Both the position numbers and the translations under genes were made by a program. This document shows, piece by piece, positions 15,812 to 24,297 of a stretch of 64,000 bases of DNA. Position 1 is the first letter of the stretch. Every line of letters begins with the position of its first letter. Below the pieces are notes generated by a model, which saw only the letters and a list, made by a program, of their open reading frames with translations, was not told the origin of the DNA and made no database searches. The stretch spans positions 1,148,501 through 1,212,500 of the forward strand of contig NZ_CP029773.1 in NCBI RefSeq assembly GCF_003205835.1. Direction: 5' to 3'. The stretch comes from Stenotrophomonas maltophilia (GTDB lineage: Bacteria; Pseudomonadota; Gammaproteobacteria; Xanthomonadales; Xanthomonadaceae).

Positions 15812-17554
15812 ATGGCCGGCAAGGCATCACCCATCGGGTTGCGGACCTGGGTCTGGATCCTGGCGGGGCTGTTCGTGGTCTGTACGCTGCCGTTGATGGC
15901 CATCGCCCTGATCCAGGGCACGCTGCGCTATTCCGCCGCCGAGGACAACCTGGTCAGCCTGCGCCAGCTGCGGCAGACCTTCGATCTCGCCAACCTGGTC
16001 TCTGCCGAGCGCGGCCCGGCCAACAGCCTGCTCGGTGCCGACCCGGCCGATGCCGGCGAGCATGCACGGCTTGGCATGCAGCTGGCCGTGGCGCGCAGGC
16101 GTGTGGACACCGCGCTGCAGCAGCTGGATACCGTGTTCAAGGCCGATCCGGGCGTGGTGGATGAGCATGGAATGCTGGCCGATGCACAACGTCGCCTGCA
16201 GTCGGCACGTGCAGGCGTGGACCGGGTGGCGGCGCAGCCGCGTGACGCGCGGCGCGTCGAAGACGTCGAACGCGCGATCAGCAGCATGTTCGCCGTGGTC
16301 GATCGCCTGCACCTGCTGACCTCGGCGCAGATCAACGTACTGGTCCGAGCGGACCGCGAAGCGGCGATTCCAGCCATGCAGGGCCAGGTGCTGATCGACC
16401 TGCGCGAGCACGGGGGGCGTCTGGCATCCAACGTGATGGCACCGGTGGCGGTACCGGGGGCCTGGCGCAACGAGCAGGTGCGCGCGGCGCTGCAGACCGA
16501 GGGTCGCCTGCTGGAGCTGTGGCGGTTGGCCGGCAGCCACGAGTCGGTGTTCCGCAGTGATCCTACGCTGTCCTGGCATTGGGACATGGCGCGACGGCAG
16601 TTCTTCGGTGAGTCGCTGCCGATGATCGAACAACTGATCGAAGACGGACGGCGTGGCCTGCCGCCGCCGTGGACCGCTGCCGAGTTCACCCGGCGCTACG
16701 TGCCGACCCTGCAGTCGCTGGAAGCGCTTCGCGACGGTTACCTGAGTGTGTCCATCGCCCGGTTCGAACGCACCCGCAACCGCGAGGCGACACGGCTGGC
16801 GGTGCTGGTGGCGACGGCACTGGGGACTCTGGTGGTGCTGGGCGTGGCGCTGCGCATCGCGCACCTGCAGATCCTGCGGCCTCTGCTGCAGGCACAACGG
16901 CAGGTGATCCAGATCGCCTCTGAAGCGCCGGGACCGGAGCAGCACGTCACCCATCCGCTGGCCGAGATGCAGCGCCTGTTCGATGCCATCGAGGTGCTGC
17001 GCGAGAAGTCGCGCGAGCGTTCGGCGCTGACCAGCGAGCTGCGCCAGCTGGCCGGTACCGACGAGCTGACCGGTCTTCTGAACCGGCGTGCGCTGGACGA
17101 GCTGGTACAGCAGCGGCATGCAGAGGGCGGCGCCAGTGCGGTGGTGATCCTGCTGGACGTTGACCGTTTCAAATCGATCAATGATGGCCATGGCCATGAT
17201 GCCGGCGACGAAGTGCTGGTGCAGGTGGCACAGCTGCTGCAGCGCCACCTCCGTCGCAGCGACAGCATTGCCCGCTACGGTGGCGAGGAGTTCCTGGTGT
17301 TGTTGGCCGACGGCGACCTGGCGGGTGGCCGCCAGCTGGCCGAATCGCTGCGGCTTGCATTGCAGCAGCTGGATATCGTGGTGGCCGGCGGCACCGCGTT
17401 GCGGGTGACCGCCAGCTTCGGCGTGGCCGAGGGTGGCACCGATGCGCTGGGCTGGCGGACCTTGATGCGTGCTGCCGACACTGCCATGTACCAGGCCAAG
17501 GCACAGGGCCGCGACCGCGTGCGGGTGGCAGGCGGAGGCCGCATCACGCGCTGA
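15812..17554 (+). CDS. GGDEF diguanylate cyclase with large periplasmic sensor region
   Basis: 580 residues. One membrane helix near the N-terminus (WVWILAGLFVVCTLPLMAIAL) and a second near residues 328-348 (LAVLVATALGTLVVLGVALRI) enclose a mostly helical periplasmic region of about 290 residues, probably a ligand or stress sensor. A HAMP-like linker follows. The C-terminal GGDEF domain has GGEEF at about residues 490-494 and the inhibitory RxxD (RRSD) five residues before it, so it should be an active, product-inhibited cyclase. No matching input-domain family is recognised. Confidence 0.93.
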   Translation: MAGKASPIGLRTWVWILAGLFVVCTLPLMAIALIQGTLRYSAAEDNLVSLRQLRQTFDLANLVSAERGPANSLLGADPADAGEHARLGMQLAVARRRVDTALQQLDTVFKADPGVVDEHGMLADAQRRLQSARAGVDRVAAQPRDARRVEDVERAISSMFAVVDRLHLLTSAQINVLVRADREAAIPAMQGQVLIDLREHGGRLASNVMAPVAVPGAWRNEQVRAALQTEGRLLELWRLAGSHESVFRSDPTLSWHWDMARRQFFGESLPMIEQLIEDGRRGLPPPWTAAEFTRRYVPTLQSLEALRDGYLSVSIARFERTRNREATRLAVLVATALGTLVVLGVALRIAHLQILRPLLQAQRQVIQIASEAPGPEQHVTHPLAEMQRLFDAIEVLREKSRERSALTSELRQLAGTDELTGLLNRRALDELVQQRHAEGGASAVVILLDVDRFKSINDGHGHDAGDEVLVQVAQLLQRHLRRSDSIARYGGEEFLVLLADGDLAGGRQLAESLRLALQQLDIVVAGGTALRVTASFGVAEGGTDALGWRTLMRAADTAMYQAKAQGRDRVRVAGGGRITR

Positions 17555-17624
17555 CCCGCGATGTTCATCACCGGCGCACGTGGCGCCCCCTAGACTGGGT
17601 GTCCGACCGCTGCTGGAGTCCGCC

Positions 17625-18062
17625 ATGACCGTGCGTCCCATTGCCACCGCCGTGCTGCTCGTTGGGCTGCTTGCCGGCTGCGCTACCCCCGCATCAAAGA
17701 CCGTCGCCGACCCGCCGCGTCATCCTTCCATTGCGGCCGGCATGAGTCCGGTGCCTGCCTTCACCGGTGGCGGGGCGGGTTGGAGCATCGAGATCGCTTC
17801 CACCGGCCAGGGCAACCACTATGCCAGCCTCAGCGCTGACGGCCGCACCCACAAGGGTAGTCTGCGCTATCTCGGCCAGCCGGCCGATGCGCCGAGTTCG
17901 CTGATCGTGCTCAACGGCGAGCTTGGCAGGCAGCCGGCCATTGTCGAGATCAAGCGCGAGTCGTGCCGCAATGCCGAGGGTGTGGACACCATGGCCAGTG
18001 TGCAGGTGACGATGGAAGGACAACCGCAGCGTCGTGGCTGCGGCCACCTGGCCGTGTACTGA
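17625..18062 (+). CDS. Putative outer-membrane lipoprotein of unknown function
   Basis: 145 residues from the ATG at 17625 (CTGGAGTC upstream as weak ribosome site). The N-terminus is a lipoprotein signal with lipobox LLAGC, Cys at about residue 19. The mature part (GWSIEIASTGQGNHYASLSADG; SCRNAEGVDTMASVQVTMEGQPQRRGCG) resembles the small periplasmic domains with two conserved Cys found in uncharacterised proteobacterial lipoproteins; the two Cys (in SCRNAE and RRGCGH) could form a disulfide. Function unknown. The next gene starts 13 bases later and may be co-transcribed. Confidence 0.8.
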   Translation: MTVRPIATAVLLVGLLAGCATPASKTVADPPRHPSIAAGMSPVPAFTGGGAGWSIEIASTGQGNHYASLSADGRTHKGSLRYLGQPADAPSSLIVLNGELGRQPAIVEIKRESCRNAEGVDTMASVQVTMEGQPQRRGCGHLAVY

Positions 18063-18075
18063 GTCGCTGCCCAAC

Positions 18076-18576
18076 ATGCTCGAGATTCCTACCCTGCACA
18101 CCGCACGCTTGCGGCTGCGCCCGCAGCAGCTGGATGACTTCAGCGTCTACGCGGCGTTCCTGGCGTCGCCGCGCGCGCTGGGCATGGGCGGACCGTTTGG
18201 CGAGGTGGCCGCATGGGGCCAGTTCTGCCACGACCTCGCCAGCTGGCATCTGTTCGGCCATGGCGCATTGATGATCGAGCGCGCCGACACGGGGGCCTGT
18301 ATCGGCCAGGTCGGGATCAACCATGGCCCACTGTTTCCGGAGAAGGAACTGGGCTGGCTGCTGTATGACGGCCACGAAGGGCAGGGCTTCGCCACCGAAG
18401 CGGCCGGTGCATTGCGCGACTGGGCCTTCGTGGTGGCGCAGCTGCCGACCCTGGTCAGTTACATGGCGCCGGACAACCAGGCGTCGCAGGCAGTTGCACA
18501 GCGGCTGGGCGGCGTGCTCGATGCACAGGCGGTTCGCAGTGACGCGGAGGATCTGGTGTACCGCTACCAGGCATGA
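18076..18576 (+). CDS. GNAT-family N-acetyltransferase (RimJ/RimL type)
   Basis: 166 residues from the ATG in CAACATGCTCGAG. The start IPTLHTARLRLRPQQLDDF and the body CIGQVGINHGPLFPEKELGW, LLYDGHEGQGFATEAAGAL (acetyl-CoA loop) and VSYMAPDNQASQAVAQRLG are those of the RimJ/RimL-like GNAT group that modifies amino groups of proteins or small molecules. Substrate unknown. It follows the lipoprotein gene closely on the same strand and converges on the LysR gene ending at 18580, only four bases away. Confidence 0.9.
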   Translation: MLEIPTLHTARLRLRPQQLDDFSVYAAFLASPRALGMGGPFGEVAAWGQFCHDLASWHLFGHGALMIERADTGACIGQVGINHGPLFPEKELGWLLYDGHEGQGFATEAAGALRDWAFVVAQLPTLVSYMAPDNQASQAVAQRLGGVLDAQAVRSDAEDLVYRYQA

Positions 18577-18579
18577 CGC

Positions 18580-19554
18580 CTAGCGGCGGGTGGCCGGGGC
18601 CTGCACTGCGCGGCCAAGTGCCTTGGCGACGCCTTCGCGCTTCTCGATCAGGAATTCCATCAGGGCGCGCACCCGCGGTGGCATCTGCTCGCGCGAAGGC
18701 ACGTACAGGTAGAAGCCGGGGAACGGTGCCGACCACTCCGGCATCAGGCGGACCAGACGCCCGTCCGCCAGCATTGGCTGCAATGACAGATCGATGTGCT
18801 GCATCACGCCGAGTCCCTGCAGCGCGGCGCGGATCATCCCTTCATCGTCGTTGGTGACATAGCGTCCGCGCGGTTCCACTTCAAAGTCATGGCCGGGCTG
18901 GCCCGGCGTGCTGAATTCCCAGGCATAGACCCCGCCACTGCCGGTCTGCCGGTAGCCCAGGCACTCATGGGCGGCCAGTTCAGCGGGCGTGGTGGGCGTG
19001 CCATGCTGGGCCAGGTAGGCCGGCGAGGCGACGACGACCATTTCCAGCATCGGTGTGACTGGAACCGCAATCATGCCTTCGGCCAGGCGTTCACCTAGGC
19101 GGATGCCGGCGTCGCAGCCGTCGGCAATGATGCTGGACAGGCCGTCGTCCATCACCAGCTCGATGCGCAGCTCGGGGTAGCGCGCGAAGAACTCCGGCAG
19201 ATGCGGTTCGATCAGCGTCTTGGCGGTCAGGCGCGCGGTGTTGATGCGCAGCAGGCCAGAAGGTACATCGTGGCTGGCGCGCAGGTTGTGCACGGCTGCC
19301 TCGATGGTGCCCAGTGACGGCCGCAGTGCGTCGAACAGGCGCTGGCCTTCTTCGGTCAGCGACATCTCACGGGTGGTCCGGTGCAGCAGGCGCACGCCCA
19401 GCTGCCTTTCCAGGGTCTTCAGGTTCTGCGACAGCGCTGGACGCGAGATGCCCAGCTCTTCGGCGGCCCGGGTGAAGCTGCGGTGGTGGGCAATGTGGGC
19501 GAAGCCGGCCAGGTGCGGCAGCAGGGCGGGGCTGAATGGGGTGGCTGGATTCAT
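18580..19554 (-). CDS. LysR-family regulator divergent from the alpha/beta hydrolase pair
   Basis: 324 residues from the ATG at 19554; the open frame runs on far upstream but only this start gives a canonical LysR N-terminus (LPHLAGFAHIAHHRSFT, RAAEELGISRPALSQNLKTL, VRLLHRTTREMSLTEEG). The effector domain has the LysR type 2 fold (DAGIRLGERLAEGMIAVPVT; YVTNDDEGMIRAALQGLGV). It is separated from the hydrolase gene at 19693 by 138 bases, which should hold both promoters. Likely an activator of the tandem hydrolases; the effector is unknown. Confidence 0.92.
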   Translation of the reverse strand: MNPATPFSPALLPHLAGFAHIAHHRSFTRAAEELGISRPALSQNLKTLERQLGVRLLHRTTREMSLTEEGQRLFDALRPSLGTIEAAVHNLRASHDVPSGLLRINTARLTAKTLIEPHLPEFFARYPELRIELVMDDGLSSIIADGCDAGIRLGERLAEGMIAVPVTPMLEMVVVASPAYLAQHGTPTTPAELAAHECLGYRQTGSGGVYAWEFSTPGQPGHDFEVEPRGRYVTNDDEGMIRAALQGLGVMQHIDLSLQPMLADGRLVRLMPEWSAPFPGFYLYVPSREQMPPRVRALMEFLIEKREGVAKALGRAVQAPATRR

Positions 19555-19692
19555 CGGGAAAGCCCCTGCTGACTGGTAATTCCAGCTTACTACTGTGGTC
19601 AGCATTGTCGGCTTTTTCCGGTCCAATGCCAGGCCTATCGTGTTGGCAACGGCGACACCCGGTCGCCCCTTCGCCGCGCAGAGGAAACGCTC

Positions 19693-20616
19693 ATGGAAAC
19701 CGTCAGCATCCAGAATCCGGACATGGCCTGGCAGATTGCCGCCGACCTGTATTTCCCGCCGGGCTTCGATCGCCAGCGCAGCTATCCGGCCATCATCAGC
19801 ATGCACCCGATCGGCAGCTGCAAGGAGCAGACCTCGGGCAACATCTATGGTGAGGCCCTGGCTCGCGAGGGCTACGTGGTGATCGCCTATGACGCCAGCT
19901 TCCAGGGCGCCAGCGGCGGCGAGCCGCGGCGGATCGAAGACCCGACCCAGCGCGTGGAGGATGTACGCCGGGTGGTCGACTATCTGGTCACCCTGCCGTA
20001 CGTGGACGCCGAACGCATCGGCGTACTGGGCATCTGTGGCGGTGGTGGCTACGCGATCAACGCCACCATGACCGAGCGCCGCATCAAGGCGGTCACCAGC
20101 ATCACCGGAGTCAACTTCGGCCGGCTCAGTCGTGAGGGCTTTGGCGGTTTCGATCCGATCGGCACGCTGGAGGCCATCGCTGCCCAGCGCACCGCCGAGA
20201 TGCGCGGCGGTGAGGCCCGTGTGGACCTGTTCCTGCCGGCTTCGGTGGAACAGGGGCGCGCTGCCGGCATCACCGATATCGACGTGCTGGAGGCCACGGA
20301 CTATTACCGCACGCGCGGGCCGCAGCCCAATGGCGTGGTCAGTGCGTTGTTTTCGCATCGCGGTGCAGCGGTGGGCTGGGATGCCTTCCATCTGGCCGAA
20401 GTCCTGCTGACCCAGCCGCTGCTGGTGGTGATCGGCGACAAGCCGGGCGGCTTTGGCGCCTACCGCGATGGTCTGGAGATCCATGGCCGTGCGGCGTCGA
20501 AGCACAAGCAGTTGAAGGTCGTGGAAGGCTGGTCGCACTACGATCTGTATGACAAGCCGGAGCCGGTGCATCAGGCGCTGTCGGCCATCATTCCCTTCTT
20601 TAGGCAGCACATCTGA
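19693..20616 (+). CDS. Alpha/beta hydrolase with Cys nucleophile (dienelactone hydrolase/YcjY-like), copy 1
   Basis: 307 residues. The alpha/beta hydrolase core is clear: YFPPGFDRQRSYPAIISMHP, YVVIAYDASFQGASGGEPR, and a nucleophile elbow GICGGGGYA with Cys at residue 115 instead of Ser, as in dienelactone hydrolase. A late Asp (VVIGDKPGG) and His (EGWSHYDLYDKPE) complete a plausible triad. It begins a tandem pair with the paralogue at 20638, 21 bases downstream, and is divergent from a LysR gene. Substrate unknown; ester, lactone or peptide hydrolysis are possible for this group. Confidence 0.88.
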   Translation: METVSIQNPDMAWQIAADLYFPPGFDRQRSYPAIISMHPIGSCKEQTSGNIYGEALAREGYVVIAYDASFQGASGGEPRRIEDPTQRVEDVRRVVDYLVTLPYVDAERIGVLGICGGGGYAINATMTERRIKAVTSITGVNFGRLSREGFGGFDPIGTLEAIAAQRTAEMRGGEARVDLFLPASVEQGRAAGITDIDVLEATDYYRTRGPQPNGVVSALFSHRGAAVGWDAFHLAEVLLTQPLLVVIGDKPGGFGAYRDGLEIHGRAASKHKQLKVVEGWSHYDLYDKPEPVHQALSAIIPFFRQHI

Positions 20617-20637
20617 CGTCCTTCGAGGAGATCCTCC

Positions 20638-21552
20638 ATGAGCACGATCACTTTCAGCAGCCGTAACGGCCAGGACATCACGCTGGCAGCGGTGCTTGAG
20701 CTGCCGCCGGGCTTTGACGAGCACCAGCAATACCCCGCGGTGGTTGTTGCGCATCCGGGAGGCGGCGTGAAGGAACAGACGGCCGGCCTGTATGCACGCA
20801 AGCTTGCCGCGCAGGGACTCGTGGCCATCGCCTTCGATGCCTCCTACCAGGGCGAAAGCACCGGCATGCCGCGGCAGCTGGAGAACCCGTACATCCGCAC
20901 CGAGGACATCAGCGCGGTGATCGATTACCTGACCACGCTGCCATATGTCGACAACGCGCGTATCGGAGGCATGGGCATCTGCGCGGGCGGAGGCTACATC
21001 GCCAACGCCGCGATCAATGATCGTCGCCTGAAAGCGATCGCCACGGTCAGCGCGGTCAACATTGGTTCGATGTTCCGCAATGGGTGGGACAACTCGCTGA
21101 CTGATGCAGCAGCGATTCCCGCATTGCAGGGTGGCTCTGATGCACGAACGGCAGAGGCCGGCGGTGCCGATACCGTGAGGATTCCGTTGGCCCCGATGCG
21201 CCGCGAGGATGCGCCCAACCAGGAGCTGGAAGAGGCGTGGGAGTACTATCACACGTCGCGTTGCGCGCACCCCAATGCTCCGGGTTTCGCCACCGCACGC
21301 AGCCTCAACCAGATCATCACCTACGACGCCTACAACAAGGCCGAGGCCTTCCTGACCCAGCCGCTGCTGTGCATCGCCGGCAGCATGGCCGGCAGCAAGT
21401 GGATGAGTGACGATCTGTTCGCGCGTGCGGCCAGCCAGGACAAGCGCTTCCACATCGTGGAGGGGGCCAATCACATGTCGTTGTATGACGTGCCACAGTT
21501 CGTGGACGAAGCGGTGGCGCAGCTGGTGCCGTTCTTCAACGACGTACTGTAG
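20638..21552 (+). CDS. Alpha/beta hydrolase with Cys nucleophile, tandem paralogue (copy 2)
   Basis: 304 residues, clearly homologous along its length to the preceding protein: LPPGFDEHQQYPAVVVAHPG, VAIAFDASYQGESTGMPRQ, LTTLPYVDNARIGGMGIC. Its elbow GICAGGGYIA also puts Cys at residue 115, and the His is in EGANHMSLYDVPQ. The position of the late Asp in copy 1 (VIGDKPGG) is CIAGSMAGS here, so the acid residue has changed or moved. A ribosome site GAGGAGAT precedes the start. The pair looks like a tandem duplication that has diverged to two substrates or steps of one pathway. Confidence 0.87.
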   Translation: MSTITFSSRNGQDITLAAVLELPPGFDEHQQYPAVVVAHPGGGVKEQTAGLYARKLAAQGLVAIAFDASYQGESTGMPRQLENPYIRTEDISAVIDYLTTLPYVDNARIGGMGICAGGGYIANAAINDRRLKAIATVSAVNIGSMFRNGWDNSLTDAAAIPALQGGSDARTAEAGGADTVRIPLAPMRREDAPNQELEEAWEYYHTSRCAHPNAPGFATARSLNQIITYDAYNKAEAFLTQPLLCIAGSMAGSKWMSDDLFARAASQDKRFHIVEGANHMSLYDVPQFVDEAVAQLVPFFNDVL

Positions 21553-21581
21553 GTCCCGATGGTGCCGGCCACCGGCCGGTG

Positions 21582-22976
21582 TCATCCATGTGTACGCTGC
21601 ACGGCCCAGTCATCGAGATCGGCCAGTTCCGGCGCCAGTGCATGTTCCACCGCCCGGCGCAGCAGCGCCGGTGCAACGTAGTGCCGGTGCGTGGCATCGA
21701 TCAGCGCCATGTAGATGCGGCCGAACGCGTTGCGGGTCTGCACGCGCGAACCGAGGCTGATCTCGACGCCTCCATCCGCATGCAGCTGCACGCGCACGCT
21801 GCTGCGGAAACGCAGGTGGCGATCGTCGGCGCCGAGCAGCACTTCGGCGCAGTTGTCCTCGGCATCGATGTGCGCATCCAGCACCGGGTAGCGGCCGGCG
21901 AACAACCGGCTGCGATCGGTGGACAGCAGCGACGATACCGGGCAGCCCAACGGGGAGGTGCGCAGCCGCAGCGGTGCTACCAGACGGTTGCGCAGTGCCA
22001 TCAGGTGGCCCACGCCGGTGGGCGGATTGCGCAGGAAGCCTTCCAGTACATCGGCCAGCAGTACCGACGCGGAACGATGGGTGACCTGGGTGTTGTCCAG
22101 GCGCAGGGTGGTCAGATCCCGGTAGTGGCTGTGCGGCAGGGCCGCCAGCAGCAGGCCGTCGTTGGTGGCGGCCTGCGAGTGGACGGGATAGGCCGGCGTT
22201 GCGCGTTCGACGAAGCCGCGCAAGCGCCGCAATGAAATCCTGCGCAGCGGCCCCAACAGGGCGCGGGTACGTGCGCACAGGTGGGCGCACAGGCTGGGAG
22301 GTGCTGCCTGCAGCGACAGCTGCAGCAGGGGCGCGGCCGCGAGGCTTGCGGCCGTGGGCCAGTGTGGTTCGGGCAGTACGTCGGTCAGGCTGGGAATATC
22401 GGCGGCATTGCGTTGCACCTGCGCGCGGGCCTGCTCGCTCATCGCACCGGCCAGTTCATTGCTGTGGCAGGACAACGCGAACAGCGCCGGATGTGCGCGA
22501 TGGTTCGATGCGAACTGGTGCCACGTCCCGCCACCGAAGCGCACCGTGAACAGGCAATCCGGTGGGATACGGATGCGCCGCAGGGTGCGGGCGAAGGCGC
22601 CGGGATCGTTCGCCAGCTGCGCATCGGACGCGGTGGCGAAGCGCAGTTCGGCGCCCGCGCTGCCGGCGATGGCAGTGAACATGCGCGGCCCGGCATGGCG
22701 ATGGAAGGGATGGCCGCCGGCGCCGACAGTGAAGCTGTACAGCGACGAGGCGTCGCCGTGCTGCAGGTGCATGCCGCCGAGCCGTGCCGAAGGCTCGTCC
22801 AGCGCGTCGATGAAGGCCGGGTGGTGGCGCTGGCGCTGGCTGGCGTCGGCAACCAGCGCATCGCCGGCGCCAATGCCGAGCTGTGCGATCAGCGTGACTT
22901 CGGTCGGACTGCCACCCCGCTGTGCGTGAAGCTGTACGCCTGGAAACGAACGGCGGTCGCGGGTCGAACCAGGCAT
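21582..22976 (-). CDS. Two-domain protein: cupin-like N-terminus and DUF2867-like C-terminus
   Basis: 464 residues from the second ATG (22976), seven bases after AAGGAG; the first ATG (22982) is only one base from it. The N-terminal third has cupin-like features (GGHPFHRHAGPRMFTAIAG, GGGTWHQFASNHRAHPALFAL with several His that could hold a metal). The middle (residues about 200-300) is helical and poorly conserved by eye. The last 150 residues (RFRSSVRVQLHADGGVEIS; QTRNAFGRIYMALIDATHR) resemble the DUF2867 family, with moderate certainty. It lies 24 bases downstream of an ArsR regulator gene on the same strand, so it is probably co-expressed. Function unknown. Confidence 0.72.
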   Translation of the reverse strand: MPGSTRDRRSFPGVQLHAQRGGSPTEVTLIAQLGIGAGDALVADASQRQRHHPAFIDALDEPSARLGGMHLQHGDASSLYSFTVGAGGHPFHRHAGPRMFTAIAGSAGAELRFATASDAQLANDPGAFARTLRRIRIPPDCLFTVRFGGGTWHQFASNHRAHPALFALSCHSNELAGAMSEQARAQVQRNAADIPSLTDVLPEPHWPTAASLAAAPLLQLSLQAAPPSLCAHLCARTRALLGPLRRISLRRLRGFVERATPAYPVHSQAATNDGLLLAALPHSHYRDLTTLRLDNTQVTHRSASVLLADVLEGFLRNPPTGVGHLMALRNRLVAPLRLRTSPLGCPVSSLLSTDRSRLFAGRYPVLDAHIDAEDNCAEVLLGADDRHLRFRSSVRVQLHADGGVEISLGSRVQTRNAFGRIYMALIDATHRHYVAPALLRRAVEHALAPELADLDDWAVQRTHG

Positions 22977-23000
22977 CGTCATGCTCCTTGGCAGGAAGGA

Positions 23001-23312
23001 TCAGCGGGCAGGGGACTTGCGGCGGGCACGGGCTTCGCGCTTGAGCGGGCCACCGACTGGACAGACTTCGGCTGCCCAGGAAAACAGCGTGTTGGCCAGG
23101 CGGTCAGGCACCTGCCGGAAGTACACGAACTGGCCGCGCTTTTCGCGCTCGATCAGCCCGGCTTCCTCAAGGATGCGCAGGTGGCTGGACAGCGCGGGCT
23201 TGCTGAAGTCGAAGCGCTCGGCCAGCTCTCCCGCACTGAGTTCACCGGCGCTGAGATAGGCCAGGATCTGGCGGCGGGCAGTGGAGGCGAGGGCTTCGAA
23301 GATGCGGTCCAT
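23001..23312 (-). CDS. ArsR-family winged-helix regulator
   Basis: 103 residues. A single ArsR-type winged helix fills the protein: MDRIFEALASTARRQILAYL, LSAGELAERFDFSKPALSSH (recognition helix), LRILEEAGLIEREKRGQFVY. The metal-binding CxC motif of ArsR/SmtB is absent; the one Cys (AAEVCPVGG) lies near the C-terminus, so this is likely a member of the metal-independent branch (SdpR-like). An AT-rich 22-bp inverted repeat just upstream is the probable operator. It precedes the two-domain protein gene, its likely regulatory target. Confidence 0.92.
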   Translation of the reverse strand: MDRIFEALASTARRQILAYLSAGELSAGELAERFDFSKPALSSHLRILEEAGLIEREKRGQFVYFRQVPDRLANTLFSWAAEVCPVGGPLKREARARRKSPAR

Positions 23313-23321
23313 GGCTAGGCA

Positions 23322-23343
23322 ATTAGCTAATTCGTTAATTAAT
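23322..23343. promoter_or_regulatory. Candidate ArsR-family operator
   Basis: ATTAGCTAA-TTCG-TTAATTAAT: nine-base arms with one mismatch, strikingly AT-rich in this GC-rich genome, centred about 20 bases upstream of the ArsR gene start. Position and symmetry fit autoregulation. Confidence 0.72.
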
Positions 23344-23420
23344 GGTCTTCCTGTGCAGGGCGGCTGTCAAGCGCCCGTTGCCTGCCGTGCTCGCGATTCA
23401 GCCTTTCACGCCGCATGTGG

Positions 23421-23440
23421 TATATCGTTTATCGATAAAT
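23421..23440. promoter_or_regulatory. Candidate operator of the DUF2975/HTH pair
   Basis: TATATCGTTTATCGATAAAT contains a 12-bp palindrome TTTATCGATAAA and repeated TATCG units, about 40 bases before the TTG start at 23482. AT-rich, isolated from the ArsR site, and well placed for binding by the small HTH protein encoded at 24030. Confidence 0.6.
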
Positions 23441-23481
23441 CCACCCCGGGGCGGCGATGCTGCCCCAATGCCGGAGGCCGC

Positions 23482-24030
23482 TTGACCGCTCGTCCCGCCC
23501 GCGCCAGACCCGCGCGAGGCTTGTTCACCCTGGCCCAGGCCGCCGTACAGGCCGTCCGGGCGATGTGCTGGCTGGGCATCCTGGCCGCACTGCTGGCCGT
23601 GCCACTGGTCGCCCACGACCGCCGCTGGCTGCTCGACAGCGTGCACGACACCGCTGCCGCCGCCGCACATGGCAATGATCTGTTCCTGCATTTCTGCCTG
23701 GGCCTGGGCGCGATCGTCGCGTTGCTGGTGCTGTGCCTGCTGTTCCTGCGCCACCTGCTGCGGCTGCTGAGGTCGGCGGCGCGCGAGCGGCCGTTCACCC
23801 ACGCCAATGCACAACGGCTGCAACGCATGGCGTGGCTGATGCTGGCAATGGAGCTGCTGTCGATCCTGATCGGCGCCTACGCGGCCTGGATGGGCCCGGA
23901 CTTCACCTGGATGGAGGTGGGTGGCGGCATGTCGATCACCGGCCTGGTCGCGGTGCTGATGCTGTTCGTACTGGCCCGCGTGTTCGCGGTGGGTGCAGCG
24001 ATGCGCGATGATCTTGATGGTGTCATCTGA
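23482..24030 (+). CDS. DUF2975 membrane protein
   Basis: 182 residues starting at TTG, four bases after the ribosome site CGGAGG; upstream in-frame sequence is not protein-like. Four hydrophobic segments are visible (MCWLGILAALLAVPLVAHD; FCLGLGAIVALLVLCLLFL; LMLAMELLSILIGAYAAWM; GLVAVLMLFVLARVFAVG) with RERPFTHANAQRLQRMAWLM between the second and third, as in DUF2975 proteins. The stop overlaps the ATG of a small Cro/C1-type regulator (ATGA), a partnership common in this family. Role unknown; the pair behaves like a membrane sensor or target with its own repressor. Confidence 0.87.
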   Translation: MTARPARARPARGLFTLAQAAVQAVRAMCWLGILAALLAVPLVAHDRRWLLDSVHDTAAAAAHGNDLFLHFCLGLGAIVALLVLCLLFLRHLLRLLRSAARERPFTHANAQRLQRMAWLMLAMELLSILIGAYAAWMGPDFTWMEVGGGMSITGLVAVLMLFVLARVFAVGAAMRDDLDGVI

Positions 24031-24254
24031 TGGCGATCGTCATCACCCTGGACCGCATGCTGCAGGAACGGGGCATGACCCTGTCCGAGCTGGCCGGGCG
24101 CATCGACATCACCCTGGCCAACCTGTCGATCCTGAAAACCGGCAAGGCGCGCGCCATCCGCTTTTCCACACTTGATGCGATCTGCCGTGAGCTGCAGTGC
24201 ACGCCCGGTGACCTGCTCGGGCATGACCCGGCGCAGGCGCAGGAGGCTGACTGA
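24030..24254 (+). CDS. Small Cro/C1-type HTH regulator (YozG family)
   Basis: 74 residues. The whole protein is one helix-turn-helix domain: ITLDRMLQERGMTLSELAGR, IDITLANLSILKTGKARAIR, FSTLDAICRELQCTPGDLLG, with the PGDLL ending typical of the YozG group. Translation is coupled to the DUF2975 gene by a one-base overlap (TGATG). It probably binds the TATCG-containing palindrome upstream of 23482 and represses its own operon. Confidence 0.92.
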   Translation: MAIVITLDRMLQERGMTLSELAGRIDITLANLSILKTGKARAIRFSTLDAICRELQCTPGDLLGHDPAQAQEAD

Positions 24255-24297
24255 GTGTTTCCCCTTTTCCCTTACCTACTGACGAAACGGACCTGAA

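Noticed and set aside
21549..21581. GTAG at the stop of the second hydrolase and CCGGCC-ACC-GGCCGG hairpin, possibly a REP.
   Set aside because: The hairpin is not at the normal distance from the GTAG and the stem is short, so I could not assign it to the SMAG family.
19555..21585. Upstream in-frame extension of the LysR gene that would give a 1,001-residue protein.
   Set aside because: The extension is antisense to the two alpha/beta hydrolases and lacks domains; the LysR family N-terminus begins at 19554.
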